64,000 bases of DNA from Actinomycetota bacterium (GCA_020636905.1 JACJWX010000003.1:129378-193377); one strand, 5' to 3'; counted from the stretch's first letter, positions 42,026 to 51,676 are shown. The notes: a model not told the origin generated them from the letters alone. Program-made: numbers and translations.

Positions 42026-43189
42026 TCAGGCCGTGCCCTCGACGGCGATCAGCCCGGTCTTGGCCTCGAAGGAGCACCGATCCCGTTCGATCTGCTCGAC
42101 GATCCATTCGCGCAGGCGCGGGTCTGGCGTGTTCACGCTCAGCGACCGCCCGTGCCGGATCCGGGACTCGGCGACGCGCCGGGGAGGACTGCCCGCCCGC
42201 TGCAGTCGAACCATCAGGTCGGAGTCCTGAAACCAGACGACCATGTCGGGATCGAAGAACGCGCCTGGCGCCACGGAGTGCTCCACCATCGACTCGCGCG
42301 TGAGCGCGAAGCACCAGGCGGAGAAGCCCTCGTGTTCGGCGGTGTCGACGGTCCTCGGGTACGCGACCGTCGCCCCGTCGTCGAGGGTCTCCTGGAGCGG
42401 TGGCCACCAGCCCGGCAGCACCTCCACGTCGTCGTTGCACACGACCAGGTAGTCGCCCCGGGCGCCGCGCAGGCCGGTGTTCACGGGTGCGGAAAACCCC
42501 TGCGGGGGCGCAAAGTTGTCAACGATGACGATCTCGTGCGGCACACCGGTGTTGGCGTGGATGGCCGCCACGCAGTCGCGCAGCCGGGGGCTGGCCGCGT
42601 CGAGCGTCGGAATGACCACGCTCAGCAGCGGCACCGATCCGTACGGGGCGATCTCCGGTCCAGCAACGCCGGCCAGGGCCGGCACGACGAGGGCTCCGTC
42701 AGCGCCCGCCACCCGCCCCACCGAACCGAGGTTGGCCACGAGCGCCGCCACCAGGTGATCGGCGGGGATGTCGGGGACACCATCGAGCGCGGTGGCCTTC
42801 CAGGCAAGCGCCAGCGCCTGCACGGGGTGGGTGTGCTGTCCGCCGGTGATGCTCGTCGTCGCGACGCACTCAGCGGTGGCGAGAGGAGCAACGAGGGCTC
42901 CCAGCCATCCCGGAGCGACGCGGGCCGCGTCGCGCAGGTAGACCACGACCTCCGCGGGCGCGGTGTGCAGGGCGGTGGCCAGCGCGACGGCCTCCGAGAC
43001 CGGGTTCGCCAGGCGGACCAGCTCGATGTCGCCGCCGAGCCGCGCGAACAGCGCCTCGAACCCGGTGGTGGCGTTGTCGACGATCACCACCCGGTGGGCG
43101 GGATGCTCGTCGAGCTCCCCGAGGCAGACAAGGCACTGCTCGAGTGCCGCCGCCGTTCCCGTCGCCGATACGTAGATCGCAACATCCAT
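42026..43189 (-). CDS. Family 2 glycosyltransferase
   Basis: A 387-residue protein with a degenerate first GT2-like half (MDVAIYVSATGTAAALEQCL, RVVIVDNATTGFEALF) and a clear second GT2 domain: LLSVVIPTLDAASPRLRDCVAAI near 187-209, EIVIVDNFAPPQGF, GDYLVVCNDDVEVLPGWW (N-D-D site) and PGAFFDPDMVVWFQDSDLMVRL. Its ATG is preceded at 7 nt by a sigma-28-type -10 and by no separate ribosome-binding site, so a leaderless message is expected. Confidence 0.85.
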   Translation of the reverse strand: MDVAIYVSATGTAAALEQCLVCLGELDEHPAHRVVIVDNATTGFEALFARLGGDIELVRLANPVSEAVALATALHTAPAEVVVYLRDAARVAPGWLGALVAPLATAECVATTSITGGQHTHPVQALALAWKATALDGVPDIPADHLVAALVANLGSVGRVAGADGALVVPALAGVAGPEIAPYGSVPLLSVVIPTLDAASPRLRDCVAAIHANTGVPHEIVIVDNFAPPQGFSAPVNTGLRGARGDYLVVCNDDVEVLPGWWPPLQETLDDGATVAYPRTVDTAEHEGFSAWCFALTRESMVEHSVAPGAFFDPDMVVWFQDSDLMVRLQRAGSPPRRVAESRIRHGRSLSVNTPDPRLREWIVEQIERDRCSFEAKTGLIAVEGTA

Positions 43190-43196
43190 CTGCACC

Positions 43197-43223
43197 CCAT
43201 CGGCCACGCTCGTCCGGATCTGA
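43197..43223 (-). promoter_or_regulatory. sigma-28-type promoter of the GT2 gene (predicted leaderless)
   Basis: On the minus strand: TCAG, 15 nt, GCCGATGG, then exactly 7 nt to the ATG at 43189. Confidence 0.55.
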
Positions 43224-43346
43224 GCGCGTCTCGCCCCGGGGCGCACCCCGCGGGCGACACCCGCGCGGTCGCGACATACACTCGCCCACATCACGTGGAC
43301 CCCGACGCGTCCGTCCGGGCGCGGAACCGCAACAGGAGGCACGCTC

Positions 43347-44015
43347 ATGGACGTCGTCGATGCGATCCGGAAGCGCCGCGCCGTGCGCAGGTACACCGAC
43401 CGGCCGATCCCCGAGGGCGTGCTCGACCGGATCCTCCGGATGGCGCTCGCCGCACCCACCGGCAGCGGCGCGCAGGCGTGGGGGCTGACGGTGGTCCGCG
43501 AGCCCGAGCTCCGACGCCAGATCGCGGAACTCGTCATCGCCGGCGGCGGACGCTACTTCGCCATCATGCGCCCCAGGGCCGAGGGCGCCACCGACGAGGA
43601 ACACGTCGCCTGGGGACGCGAGTACGCGGAACAGATCCTCGGTTCCTACCGGCAGGTGCCGGTGTGGGTGCTGGGCACGCTGGTACCGCGGGACAACTAC
43701 CCCGCGTCCATGCGCGAGGGTGGGCACCTCGACGACGTCATCTCGGTGGCCTTCGCGATGGAGAACCTGTTCCTGGTGGCCCGCGCCGAGGGCATCGGGT
43801 CGGTCCCCACCACGGCCTTCCAGCGATTCGAGAAGGACCGCCTCCGGGAGATCCTGGGCATGCCGCCCGAGGTCGATCCGGTGATCCTCACGCCCCTCGG
43901 GTACCCCGAAGCGTTCCCCGAGGGCCGGCCTCCGGCCCTCAAGCGGACGTTCCGACGCTGGCAGACGCTCGTGCACGACGAACGATGGGGAAACACACGC
44001 GCCCCGACGGGCTGA
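43347..44015 (+). CDS. Nitroreductase-family FMN protein
   Basis: A 222-residue protein. The family opening VVDAIRKRRAVRRYTDRPIP, LRMALAAPTGSGAQAW near 30-46 and the C-terminal segment EGIGSVPTT followed by LGYPEAFP are typical of oxygen-insensitive nitroreductases that bind FMN and reduce nitro or quinone groups. It has a perfect AGGAGG ribosome-binding site, unlike the surrounding glycosylation genes, and no sigma-28 motif. It therefore looks like an unrelated gene placed among them. Confidence 0.9.
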   Translation: MDVVDAIRKRRAVRRYTDRPIPEGVLDRILRMALAAPTGSGAQAWGLTVVREPELRRQIAELVIAGGGRYFAIMRPRAEGATDEEHVAWGREYAEQILGSYRQVPVWVLGTLVPRDNYPASMREGGHLDDVISVAFAMENLFLVARAEGIGSVPTTAFQRFEKDRLREILGMPPEVDPVILTPLGYPEAFPEGRPPALKRTFRRWQTLVHDERWGNTRAPTG

Positions 44016-44047
44016 GCCGGGATCCGCGGAAGGCGCGAACGCGGAGG

Positions 44048-44074
44048 TCAAGTCGAAGGCCTCACGGCCGAGTG
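44048..44074 (+). promoter_or_regulatory. sigma-28-type promoter of the GT8-like gene (predicted leaderless)
   Basis: On the plus strand: TCAA, 15 nt, GCCGAGTG, then 7 nt to the ATG at 44082. Confidence 0.6.
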
Positions 44075-44081
44075 TTGGGGT

Positions 44082-45728
44082 ATGTCGAGCCCCAGATACT
44101 CCGTGGGCACCGTCGCCACCAGTGACTACATCCCCTGGTCGCGAGTGCTCGCCGAATCCGTCGCCGAGCACAACCCCGGGATCCCGGTCTATGCCCTGAT
44201 CCTGGACGACTTCGACCCGGACGAGGTGCTGCGGCCCGACGACCGCTTCGAGGTCATCCGGCCCGCGGACCTGGCGATCGCCCCGGACGAGTTCGCCTGG
44301 CTCTCGACGATGTACACCACCCTGCAGCTGTCCTGCGCGATGAAGTCCTGGTTGCTCCTGGAGCTGCTGGAGCGCACCGACGCCGCGGTCTACCTCGACA
44401 GCGACATGCGGGTCTACGACTCCCTCGACGTGCTGGCGATCCCGGCCGCCTGGGACGGCGTGGTCCTGACGCCGCACCTGCTCACACCGCCGCCGCCGGA
44501 CGGCCGCTTCCCGAACGACGACGCGCTCGACCAGTTCGGCATGTTCAACGCCGGCTGCCTCGCCGCCGGGCAGACCGGACGCCCGTTCCTGCGGTGGTGG
44601 GCCGGAAAGTGCTCACGGGACTGCTTCGAAGGATCCGAGCTGCGGCCGCCACGGTTCGTCGATCAGCGGTGGCTGGACCTGGCCCCGGCCTACTTCGACG
44701 TGACCGTCGCCCGTGACCCGGGCGTCAACGTGGCCTACTGGAACATGCCCGAGCGACCCGTTCAGCGCTCCGACGCCGGCGCCCCCGTGATCGGCGGCCG
44801 TCCGCTGCGGCTGTTCCATTTCAGCGCCCTCCCGCTCGATGCCCCGCGGCAGCTCAACCGCTTCCTCAATGCCGACTCGCGCGTTCGCGCGGAGGACCAC
44901 CCCGTGGTGCTCGACCTGTGCGAGGCCTACGTCGGGGAGCTGCGCGCCGCCGGCCTCGACCCGGGTGCTGAGCGGCGCCCACCGGCCGAACTGGCGCCCG
45001 GCGTGCCCCTCAGCGACACCACACGGAGCGCCCTGCGCGTGGCCCTGACGGACGCCGAACGCGCCGGGGAATGGTTCCCGCGCCGGCCGGACGACCCCAG
45101 GCTGGCAGGCGACCTGCTGGACTGGTTCACCGCCGCGGACACGCGAATCCCCGGCCTGACAAGGTATCTGCGGGCACTTCACGCCAGCGAACCCCGCATC
45201 GCGGCGACCTTCCCCAACCTTGGCGACCCCGCCACGGCCGGTGCCTACATCGAGTGGGCACGCACCGAGGGTGTCACGATGGACCTGGTCGCCCGACCGC
45301 TTCTGAGCGCCATCGGCGGCGCGGCACCTGCCTTCGACGACGCCGATTCGGTGGTGCTGGTCGACGTCGACGACCTCCTGGCCCGCCCTGACGAGTTCGC
45401 CGCGACGATCGCCACGTTCCGGGCGAATGATCCGGTGACGTTCCTGCTCTGGTGGCCCGCCCGGACCGAAGCGGACCTGTCCGCGGCACTGGCGCCCGTC
45501 ATGGACGCCTGCGGCTTCACCGAACCCGACGGCCCCACCGCGGTCGGCCTCGTCGACCCGCTTCCCACGCCGGTCATCTGCGAGATCGCCGACATGGCGC
45601 TGTCGCCCGGATCGCGGATCCCGGAGCTGGCGTCGATCCCGGTGGTCCTCAGCGACACGGACATCGCGACTCGCGTCGCGGACGCGCGCGCCGACGACCG
45701 CCGCGACTCCGGACGGGAGTGCGCATGA
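44082..45728 (+). CDS. GT8-like glycosyltransferase with an extra C-terminal module
   Basis: A 548-residue protein. Residues 1 to about 275 resemble GT-A enzymes of the family 8 kind: VGTVATSDYIPWSRVLAESV, PVYALILDDFD and the metal site YLDSDMRVYD near 104-113, with MFNAGCLAAGQT. About 100 helical residues follow (300-400). The last 140 residues form a module (DPVTFLLWWPARTEADL, MDACGFTE) that recurs in two other glycosyltransferases of this island. The start codon has no ribosome-binding site and follows a sigma-28-type -10 by 7 nt. It is coupled to the next GT2 gene (ATGA). Confidence 0.82.
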   Translation: MSSPRYSVGTVATSDYIPWSRVLAESVAEHNPGIPVYALILDDFDPDEVLRPDDRFEVIRPADLAIAPDEFAWLSTMYTTLQLSCAMKSWLLLELLERTDAAVYLDSDMRVYDSLDVLAIPAAWDGVVLTPHLLTPPPPDGRFPNDDALDQFGMFNAGCLAAGQTGRPFLRWWAGKCSRDCFEGSELRPPRFVDQRWLDLAPAYFDVTVARDPGVNVAYWNMPERPVQRSDAGAPVIGGRPLRLFHFSALPLDAPRQLNRFLNADSRVRAEDHPVVLDLCEAYVGELRAAGLDPGAERRPPAELAPGVPLSDTTRSALRVALTDAERAGEWFPRRPDDPRLAGDLLDWFTAADTRIPGLTRYLRALHASEPRIAATFPNLGDPATAGAYIEWARTEGVTMDLVARPLLSAIGGAAPAFDDADSVVLVDVDDLLARPDEFAATIATFRANDPVTFLLWWPARTEADLSAALAPVMDACGFTEPDGPTAVGLVDPLPTPVICEIADMALSPGSRIPELASIPVVLSDTDIATRVADARADDRRDSGRECA

Positions 45729-47368
45729 CCGACACCCCCGAGATCACGGTCGTCATCAGCTGTTTCAACTACGGCGAGTTCCTCGCCGACGCGGTCGAGA
45801 GTGTGCTCGCGCAACGAGGGATCAACCTCGCCGTCACGGTTGTGGACGACGGGTCCACCGACGATTCACTCGCCATCGCGCGTGCGATCGCCGATCGCGA
45901 TCCGCGCGTCACGGTGATCGCCCAGGAGAACTCGGGAACGCCAGCCATCCCCCGCAACCGTGCGATCGAGGCCGCCACCACGCCCTTCATCGCATGCCTG
46001 GATGCCGACGACATGTATGAGCCGGATGCCCTCCGCGTCTGCGTGGACGTGCTCGAGGCCGATCCCGCGCTCGGCATCGCGTATCCGCAACAGCGGGACG
46101 TCGGGCGGCGGTCGTGTCTGCAGGACATGCCGGTCTGGTCCATCGACGGACTCGCAGCCCACAACTTCCTTCCGAGCGGCAGTGTGTTCCGGCGGCAGGC
46201 CTGGGTCGACGCCGGCGGCTACCGCACCGACGTCGGCTACGAGGACTGGGACTTCTGGCTGGGGATCGTCGCCGCCGGATGGAGCGCGGCGCCCGCGGAG
46301 GGCGCGGTGTGGTGCTACCGGCACCATGGCGAGAGCCGATTCACGCGGGAGCGCGCCAACGACCAGGAGATCAAGGCGCGGATCATCCTGAATCACCAGG
46401 TCCTCTATCCGGACACCTTCGTCGCCTGGGCCGAACGCGTGATGCGTGGCGAAGAGCCCGTCGATGTGAACGCCCCGGCTGGCCTCATGCCCCGACTGGC
46501 GTCCCGGCGTGACCGCGTGTCCATCGCGTCCGACGCCTCGAAGCGCGCCGACTGGTACCTCGAGCGCGACGACATCGAGAGCCCCTGGCCCGGCCTGGAT
46601 CTCGCCCAGGCGCTCGCCCGGGTGGACATGCTGGGGTATTCCGAGGTGCACTCGCACGGTCAACGGGTCGCCCATCGGAGGGCCAGCAGTCCCCTCGCGT
46701 GCCCGGTCCCGTTCCCGCGCAGTGGTGATTCCCCCGAGGAGCGGCTCGAGGCAGTGACCGCGTCGATCGGGCCCATCCTGACCATCGCGGCCACGACGAC
46801 CACCGAGTTCCGCCCGGACAGCATCGTGCGTGCCCTCGGCATCCCGGCGGCGCGACTCCCGATGGTGCTCGAGGCGACCTCGAAGTGGATGAACACGCCG
46901 GGGAGCACCCCACCGCAACACGTCGACCCCGGCGATCTGCACGCGGCATGCGGTCTGCTGCTCGCCCAGCAGACCGTCCACGGCACGCCCGAACGGATCG
47001 CCCGCGCATCCGAGATCCATCGAGTTTCGGCGGCGATGGCGGTCGGCGCGACGCGCAACCGGCTCGTGCTGTCATTCGCCTCCGAGCTGGAGCATGCGCC
47101 CGAGATGCTGTCGGCGTACGGCCGGTCGATCGACGAGGACGACGACGTCACGCTGGCGATCATCGGCGACACCCCCGAGCGGGTTCCCGAGATCCTCCAG
47201 GCAGCCGGGCTGGACCTGGAAAGGTGTCCCGACATGGTGGCGACGGCTCGCCTACCCGAAGTCGCTGACGCGGTGCTCTCCCGCAGGCCGTTCGGTGCAG
47301 TCCGCCGCTTCGACGAGACGAACGCGTCGAACCTGCGCTCGGAACTGGGACTCCGGGCCGCCGCCTAG
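45725..47368 (+). CDS. Family 2 glycosyltransferase with an extra C-terminal module
   Basis: A 547-residue protein. The GT2 domain spans about 1-230: ITVVISCFNYGEFLADAVESVL, VTVVDDGSTDDS, TPFIACLDADDMYEPDAL (D-A-D-D) and GYEDWDFWLGI. The middle third is unlike known domains. The C-terminal 140 residues share AGLDLE-x-CPDMV with the 1201-residue glycosyltransferase at 53841-57446. It is cotranscribed with the GT8-like gene through a 4-bp overlap. Confidence 0.86.
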   Translation: MTDTPEITVVISCFNYGEFLADAVESVLAQRGINLAVTVVDDGSTDDSLAIARAIADRDPRVTVIAQENSGTPAIPRNRAIEAATTPFIACLDADDMYEPDALRVCVDVLEADPALGIAYPQQRDVGRRSCLQDMPVWSIDGLAAHNFLPSGSVFRRQAWVDAGGYRTDVGYEDWDFWLGIVAAGWSAAPAEGAVWCYRHHGESRFTRERANDQEIKARIILNHQVLYPDTFVAWAERVMRGEEPVDVNAPAGLMPRLASRRDRVSIASDASKRADWYLERDDIESPWPGLDLAQALARVDMLGYSEVHSHGQRVAHRRASSPLACPVPFPRSGDSPEERLEAVTASIGPILTIAATTTTEFRPDSIVRALGIPAARLPMVLEATSKWMNTPGSTPPQHVDPGDLHAACGLLLAQQTVHGTPERIARASEIHRVSAAMAVGATRNRLVLSFASELEHAPEMLSAYGRSIDEDDDVTLAIIGDTPERVPEILQAAGLDLERCPDMVATARLPEVADAVLSRRPFGAVRRFDETNASNLRSELGLRAAA

Positions 47369-47372
47369 GACG

Positions 47373-47927
47373 TCAGGTCCGGCGGGCCACCACGGTGTAG
47401 TGCCAGGGCATCAGCGGACGGTCCGGGTCGGTCAGCTCGTCCAGTGACTCGATCGTGAAGTCGGCCAGCAGCGCCCGCCAGCCGTGTTCGCTGATCCGCC
47501 AGCAGTCCGGGAGCGGACCGTGGATGCGGAACCCGAAGGGGCTGCTGGCGAGCAGCACGCCACCGGGACGGAGCATCCGCCGGATCTCGCGCACCGCGTC
47601 GAACGGCTGGGTCACGTGCTCGAGCACCTCGGTGCAGACGATCGCGTCGAACCGGCCGTCCTCGACCCCGGGGACCGGCCGGCAGAGGTCGGCGATCCAC
47701 GTGCAGCCAGATTCCGGATCGATGTCCAGCGTCTCCACCCGCACCCCCGCGCCGACGTAGGGACGAAGGCCCTCGTGGTCCTGGGGCGCGATGTCCAGCA
47801 CGAGCGCGTCCTCGGGCACCGACTCGCGACCGAACCTGGCGAGCGCCGCGGAGACGTTGGCCCGGATCGCGGCGAGCACTCGCTCGTCGTGTGCGCTGGG
47901 CGTGTACCGGATCTCAGACACGGGCAT
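47373..47927 (-). CDS. SAM-dependent methyltransferase (Methyltransf_11 type)
   Basis: A 184-residue protein: VLDIAPQDHEGLRPYVGAG (a modified SAM loop), VETLDIDPESG, FDAIVCTEVLEHVTQP near 103-118 and MLRPGGVLLASSPFGFRIHG. It probably methylates a sugar. The ATG used overlaps the upstream ATP-grasp-HAD gene by 14 bp; a GTG two codons later is possible. It is the last gene of the DegT-led operon. Confidence 0.84.
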   Translation of the reverse strand: MPVSEIRYTPSAHDERVLAAIRANVSAALARFGRESVPEDALVLDIAPQDHEGLRPYVGAGVRVETLDIDPESGCTWIADLCRPVPGVEDGRFDAIVCTEVLEHVTQPFDAVREIRRMLRPGGVLLASSPFGFRIHGPLPDCWRISEHGWRALLADFTIESLDELTDPDRPLMPWHYTVVARRT

Positions 47928-49209
47928 CGCTGAGCACCTCCACCTGGTCGCTGTCGAACACCGGGATGCCGAGCGTGGTGGCCACCTCGCGCCGCTCGGC
48001 AAACGAATCGTCGATGAAGATCGCGTCGGAGCGGTTGATGACCGCGCTCTTTGGCGCGTGGTCGCCGAGGTGTTCGATGCGATCGAAGATGGCGGTCAGG
48101 CGGTGCCGCTGCAGCGTCTGCTCGACGTCGCCCCGGTGGCGGGTCACCAGCACGACCTCGCGGCCGTGGTTGAGACACTCGAAGAGGAATCCGACCAGCT
48201 CGGCGTTGACCCTCCCGCGGATGAGGAGCGTGTCGTCGAGGTCGACGTACACCGCGCCGTAGCGGTACGCGTGCCGGTACCGGTTCACCAGGGCGCGGTC
48301 CACCGAGACCTCGCCCGGCGTCGGGGTGACCTCCACGTCGATGCCGAGCGCCGTGTACACCGACAGCAGCGGCAGGTTCACACCGGCCGCCCTCGCCACG
48401 GCGCTCGTCCCGGCGATTCGGGGAGCCACCTCCAGGAGGTGGTGTGTCCCGTCAGTGTCGCGGCGGGTCTGGAAGAACCAGGCCCCGCGCAGCGTGAGCA
48501 CCCGGTTGATGCGCTCGGCCATGTCCGAGAGATCGGGGTCCTCGACGTGGTGGCTCGCCATGCTGATGCCCGCTCTGGTGCGGTCGCGCTGCCGCGGACC
48601 GGCATAGGCGAGCCTGCCGTGCCGGTCGGTGAAGCAGTCGATGGTGAACTCTTCGCCCGGCAGGTGCTCCATCAGCAGGTCCGCCCCGGCCGCGCGGGCG
48701 GTGGCCAGCGCCTCGGGCCCGTCCACCCGCACGGCCCCCTGGGAGCCCTGGCCGACGTCGGGCTTGATGAACAGCGGGAAGTCGGCGGGCGTCAACACCG
48801 CCTCGTCGACGACACGCGGGACCGGGACGTGGACGCCCAGGACGGCGTAGGTCAGGCGCTTGGATCGCGCGACCCGGCAGGTGTCCGCCGGTGACCCCAC
48901 CACGGCCGCGCCGAGCGTCGCGGCAGCCTCGGCGCACGCCAGCACCACCGAGTCGTGGGCCGGATACACCAGGTCGATGTCGTGGTCGCGGATGATGCCG
49001 CCGAGGCGCTCCGCCCACTCCGGGTCGTCGACCATGGGGAGCGGTTCGTGCCGCGCGAAGACCAGATCGGCGTGCGTGCCATCGGCGATCCCGGCGCTGT
49101 ACAGCTCGATGTCCGGCCGGTGGCCCAGTGCCGCGCGGACTTCCATGGCGATCTCGGTGGCGCCGGGAACGACCAGGACACGAACCGGCCGGGTGTGCAT
49201 GGAGCTCAT
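47914..49209 (-). CDS. ATP-grasp - HAD fusion protein
   Basis: A 431-residue protein. Residues 8 to about 310 are a PylC/carbamoyl-phosphate-synthase-like ATP-grasp: VLVVPGATEIAMEV, VYPAHDSVVLACAEAAATLG, FPLFIKPDVGQGSQGAVRV near 144-162 and HHLLEVAPRIAGTSAVA. From 317 to the end lies a HAD domain with VYVDLDDTLL (D-x-D) near 321-330, VVLVTRH and DAIFIDDSFAERREV. The first part would join a carboxylate to an amine or similar using ATP; the second would remove a phosphate. The substrate is unknown. Confidence 0.82.
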   Translation of the reverse strand: MSSMHTRPVRVLVVPGATEIAMEVRAALGHRPDIELYSAGIADGTHADLVFARHEPLPMVDDPEWAERLGGIIRDHDIDLVYPAHDSVVLACAEAAATLGAAVVGSPADTCRVARSKRLTYAVLGVHVPVPRVVDEAVLTPADFPLFIKPDVGQGSQGAVRVDGPEALATARAAGADLLMEHLPGEEFTIDCFTDRHGRLAYAGPRQRDRTRAGISMASHHVEDPDLSDMAERINRVLTLRGAWFFQTRRDTDGTHHLLEVAPRIAGTSAVARAAGVNLPLLSVYTALGIDVEVTPTPGEVSVDRALVNRYRHAYRYGAVYVDLDDTLLIRGRVNAELVGFLFECLNHGREVVLVTRHRGDVEQTLQRHRLTAIFDRIEHLGDHAPKSAVINRSDAIFIDDSFAERREVATTLGIPVFDSDQVEVLSDARV

Positions 49210-50411
49210 GCCGCGGATGCCCGGACGGCCGCCGGGTCACGCTGCGATACGTCCAGGTACATGCGGGCGTCGGTGCCCAGCACGTCGGTTGCGAGCTGAT
49301 CGGTCGTGGCGCGCAGGTCGTGCGTGGCGAGCTGCGCTTCGGTGAGCGACGGGTCGTCTTCGATGCTGGTGAGTTCCTTGAAGTGCACCAGGACCACCTG
49401 GGGGAGGTGCACGAAGGTCGCCCCCGCGTCGGCCATCCGCCGCCACATGTTCCAGTCGCCGGGCTCCTCGATGAGCCAGCAGTGCGGATCGAAGCGGAAA
49501 TGGGCCAGGGCGCGTGTGTAGAGCACCGAGCCGTGCGAGATGTAGCCCTTGCGGAGCGGAGCGGATCCCCAGACGGCCCAGCTCCCGTTGCGCGACTCGC
49601 ACAGCGCCTGCCCCCAGACGGCGTCGGCGCCGGAGGTGTCCAGCGCGGTCAGGAGCTCGTTGATGTGGGTCTCCGTGAACGCGTCGTCGTGGTCGAGCGG
49701 CGCGATGACGTCACCGGTGCAGGCGTCAAGCGCGCCGTTCGCGGCGTGTGACCCGGCGGTCATCCAGAAGTGCGTCGAGTGGGACGCGTAGTTCGGCCGC
49801 TCCGGCACCTCGCGGTAGACCACGCGCGGGTCCTGGACGGCCTCGACCATCCGCCGCGTCTCCGGATCGGGACCGTCGCTGCAGACCACGACCTCGATGT
49901 CCGGGTACCGGCCGTTCAGCGCCGACGCGATGGCCCGGCGCACCAGGAGCTCGGGCTTGCGCCAGGTGGGGATGCGGACGCTCACCTTCGGGACGCCTTC
50001 GAGCCGGACGTAGGTGCGTTCGAAGATGTGCCGGTCGCGGGTGGCGACCAGTCGATCGAGCAGCCACTTCCCGGTGCGGGCGACCTCGACGATCTCGGCG
50101 GCGCTCGTCGACACGCCGGGCTCCGACACGCCGAGCCGTTCGCGCACCTCCGCGGGCGTGGTGACCGTGACCGCGTCGGCCGAGCCGTCGGGGTGACCGA
50201 GCGAAATGGCCCCGAAGGTCCCGCCCCCGGACGCGTGGCGGCACACCTCTTCGACCATCTGCCCGAGCACCGGGGTCGGGATGGCGCTCTCGACCTCGGT
50301 CAGGACGAGCTCGAACCCGTCCCGCTCCCGGCTGTGGGCGACGTACGCCGCAACCACCGGTGCCCACGACACGGGATCGCCGGCGTCAACCGTGAGGGCG
50401 AGGCGCGTCAC
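49206..50411 (-). CDS. Family 2 glycosyltransferase with N-terminal extension
   Basis: A 401-residue protein. The first 135 residues form a separate alpha/beta region (LTVDAGDPVSWAPVVAAYVAH, FELVLTEVES). The GT2 domain starts near 141: VSVRIPTWRKPELLVRRAIASAL, VVVCSDGPDPETRRMV, GDVIAPLDHDDAFTETHI (D-H-D-D). It overlaps the ATP-grasp-HAD gene by 4 bp and follows the DegT aminotransferase by 49 bp, so one operon is likely. Confidence 0.86.
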   Translation of the reverse strand: MTRLALTVDAGDPVSWAPVVAAYVAHSRERDGFELVLTEVESAIPTPVLGQMVEEVCRHASGGGTFGAISLGHPDGSADAVTVTTPAEVRERLGVSEPGVSTSAAEIVEVARTGKWLLDRLVATRDRHIFERTYVRLEGVPKVSVRIPTWRKPELLVRRAIASALNGRYPDIEVVVCSDGPDPETRRMVEAVQDPRVVYREVPERPNYASHSTHFWMTAGSHAANGALDACTGDVIAPLDHDDAFTETHINELLTALDTSGADAVWGQALCESRNGSWAVWGSAPLRKGYISHGSVLYTRALAHFRFDPHCWLIEEPGDWNMWRRMADAGATFVHLPQVVLVHFKELTSIEDDPSLTEAQLATHDLRATTDQLATDVLGTDARMYLDVSQRDPAAVRASAA

Positions 50412-50460
50412 GACCGCCCTCCCGAGATGACCACCGGATGTGCTGCTGGCATGTCTGTGC

Positions 50461-51615
50461 TCAACCGGGCACCGCTTCCTGGACGATCGCCGCGATGCGG
50501 GTCGCCTCGTCGCTGGTCAGGTCGTTGGCCATCGGCAGGGACACCATTCTTGGGCTCAGCGCATTGGTCACCGGCAGGCCTCCGACCCGTCCGGCCGACA
50601 CGAACGCGCCCTGCTGATGAAGGGGTGGATCGAAGTATCCGCGCGCCTGGATACGGTCCCGCTCGGCGAGCTGGAGGAGTCGCTCACGCGCCGGTGCGTC
50701 GGGAACCAGCAGCTGCATGATCTGCCACGTGGAGTCGCCGCTCCCGTCCTGGTAGCGGATGCGATCTGAGCCGATCGCCTCCTGCACCGAGCGCGCGGCG
50801 GCCCGGCGGCGGGCCAGTACGCCGGGAAACCGGTCGAGCATGGCAAGGCCCGTGGCCGCGCCCAGCTCGCAGAGCTTCGCGTTCAGGCCCACCCCGAACT
50901 GCGCCACGCGGGCGCCGGGGGGCATGCCGAAGTTCGCCAGCGCCCGAAGCTGTTCGGCGAGGCGCTCGTCGTGCGTCACGACGAGGCCGCCTTCGCCGAT
51001 GGCGAACGGCTTGGTGGCATGGAATGAGAAGACCTCGGTGTCGCCGGCCGATCCGGCGAGGATCCCTTGATCGTCGAGCGAACCGAACGCGGCCGCCGAG
51101 TCGAAGAGCAACGGCACGCCGGCCCGGGCGCACAGCTCGCGGTACGCCTCGCGGACCCAGCGTGGAGGGGGCGTCCCGAAGGTGGAGCACGCAAGCACCC
51201 CGGCGGTGTCGGGGTGGAGCCGAAGGGCCCGCTCGAGTTCCTCGGGATCCAGGTGCCAGCCACGGGGCTCGATGTCGACGAACAGCGGCCGGAAGCCCGC
51301 CCATTCGATGGCACACGCCGTGGCGGCGAACGTGAACGACGGCGTGATCACGGGCCGGCCGCTCGCCGGGCCCAGGGCGCCACGCAGCGCGATCAGCAGC
51401 CCTGCGGTGCCGCTGGCCGTGAGGATGCAGGAGCCGCCGAGCAGGTCCTGCAGCCGTTGCTCCAGCAGCTGCTGGCAGGGGCCGCCGTTGGCGAAGTACC
51501 GTGCTTGCTCGGCCAGCTCGTAGTACGGCGCGACCTCGGCGAGCGCCGGCAGTTCCGGACGCTGGAACCGGATCTCGGGAGCCGCAACGCTCACCTGGCT
51601 GCGTGTGGCGGACAT
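50461..51615 (-). CDS. DegT/DnrJ/EryC1 sugar aminotransferase
   Basis: A 384-residue PLP enzyme. It has the family TASGTAGLLIALRG near 66-79, VITPSFTFAATACAIEW, LFDSAAAFGS with the PLP-binding Asp172, and the catalytic Lys202 in FSFHATKPFAIGEGG. It would place an amino group on a keto nucleotide sugar, supplying an amino sugar for glycosylation. There is no ribosome-binding site before the ATG, and a sigma-28-type -10 ends 7 nt upstream. It heads the operon DegT-GT2-ATP-grasp/HAD-methyltransferase. Confidence 0.92.
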   Translation of the reverse strand: MSATRSQVSVAAPEIRFQRPELPALAEVAPYYELAEQARYFANGGPCQQLLEQRLQDLLGGSCILTASGTAGLLIALRGALGPASGRPVITPSFTFAATACAIEWAGFRPLFVDIEPRGWHLDPEELERALRLHPDTAGVLACSTFGTPPPRWVREAYRELCARAGVPLLFDSAAAFGSLDDQGILAGSAGDTEVFSFHATKPFAIGEGGLVVTHDERLAEQLRALANFGMPPGARVAQFGVGLNAKLCELGAATGLAMLDRFPGVLARRRAAARSVQEAIGSDRIRYQDGSGDSTWQIMQLLVPDAPARERLLQLAERDRIQARGYFDPPLHQQGAFVSAGRVGGLPVTNALSPRMVSLPMANDLTSDEATRIAAIVQEAVPG

Positions 51616-51622
51616 GTTCGTG

Positions 51623-51649
51623 TGATCGGTCCCTGGGGTTCGCTCTTGA
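51623..51649 (-). promoter_or_regulatory. sigma-28-type promoter of the DegT operon (predicted leaderless)
   Basis: On the minus strand: TCAA, 15 nt, ACCGATCA, then 7 nt to the ATG at 51615. It is divergent from the fkbM-type promoter 27 bp away. Confidence 0.55.
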
Positions 51650-51676
51650 GACGAGCGACCGGGCCACCGTCCCTGC

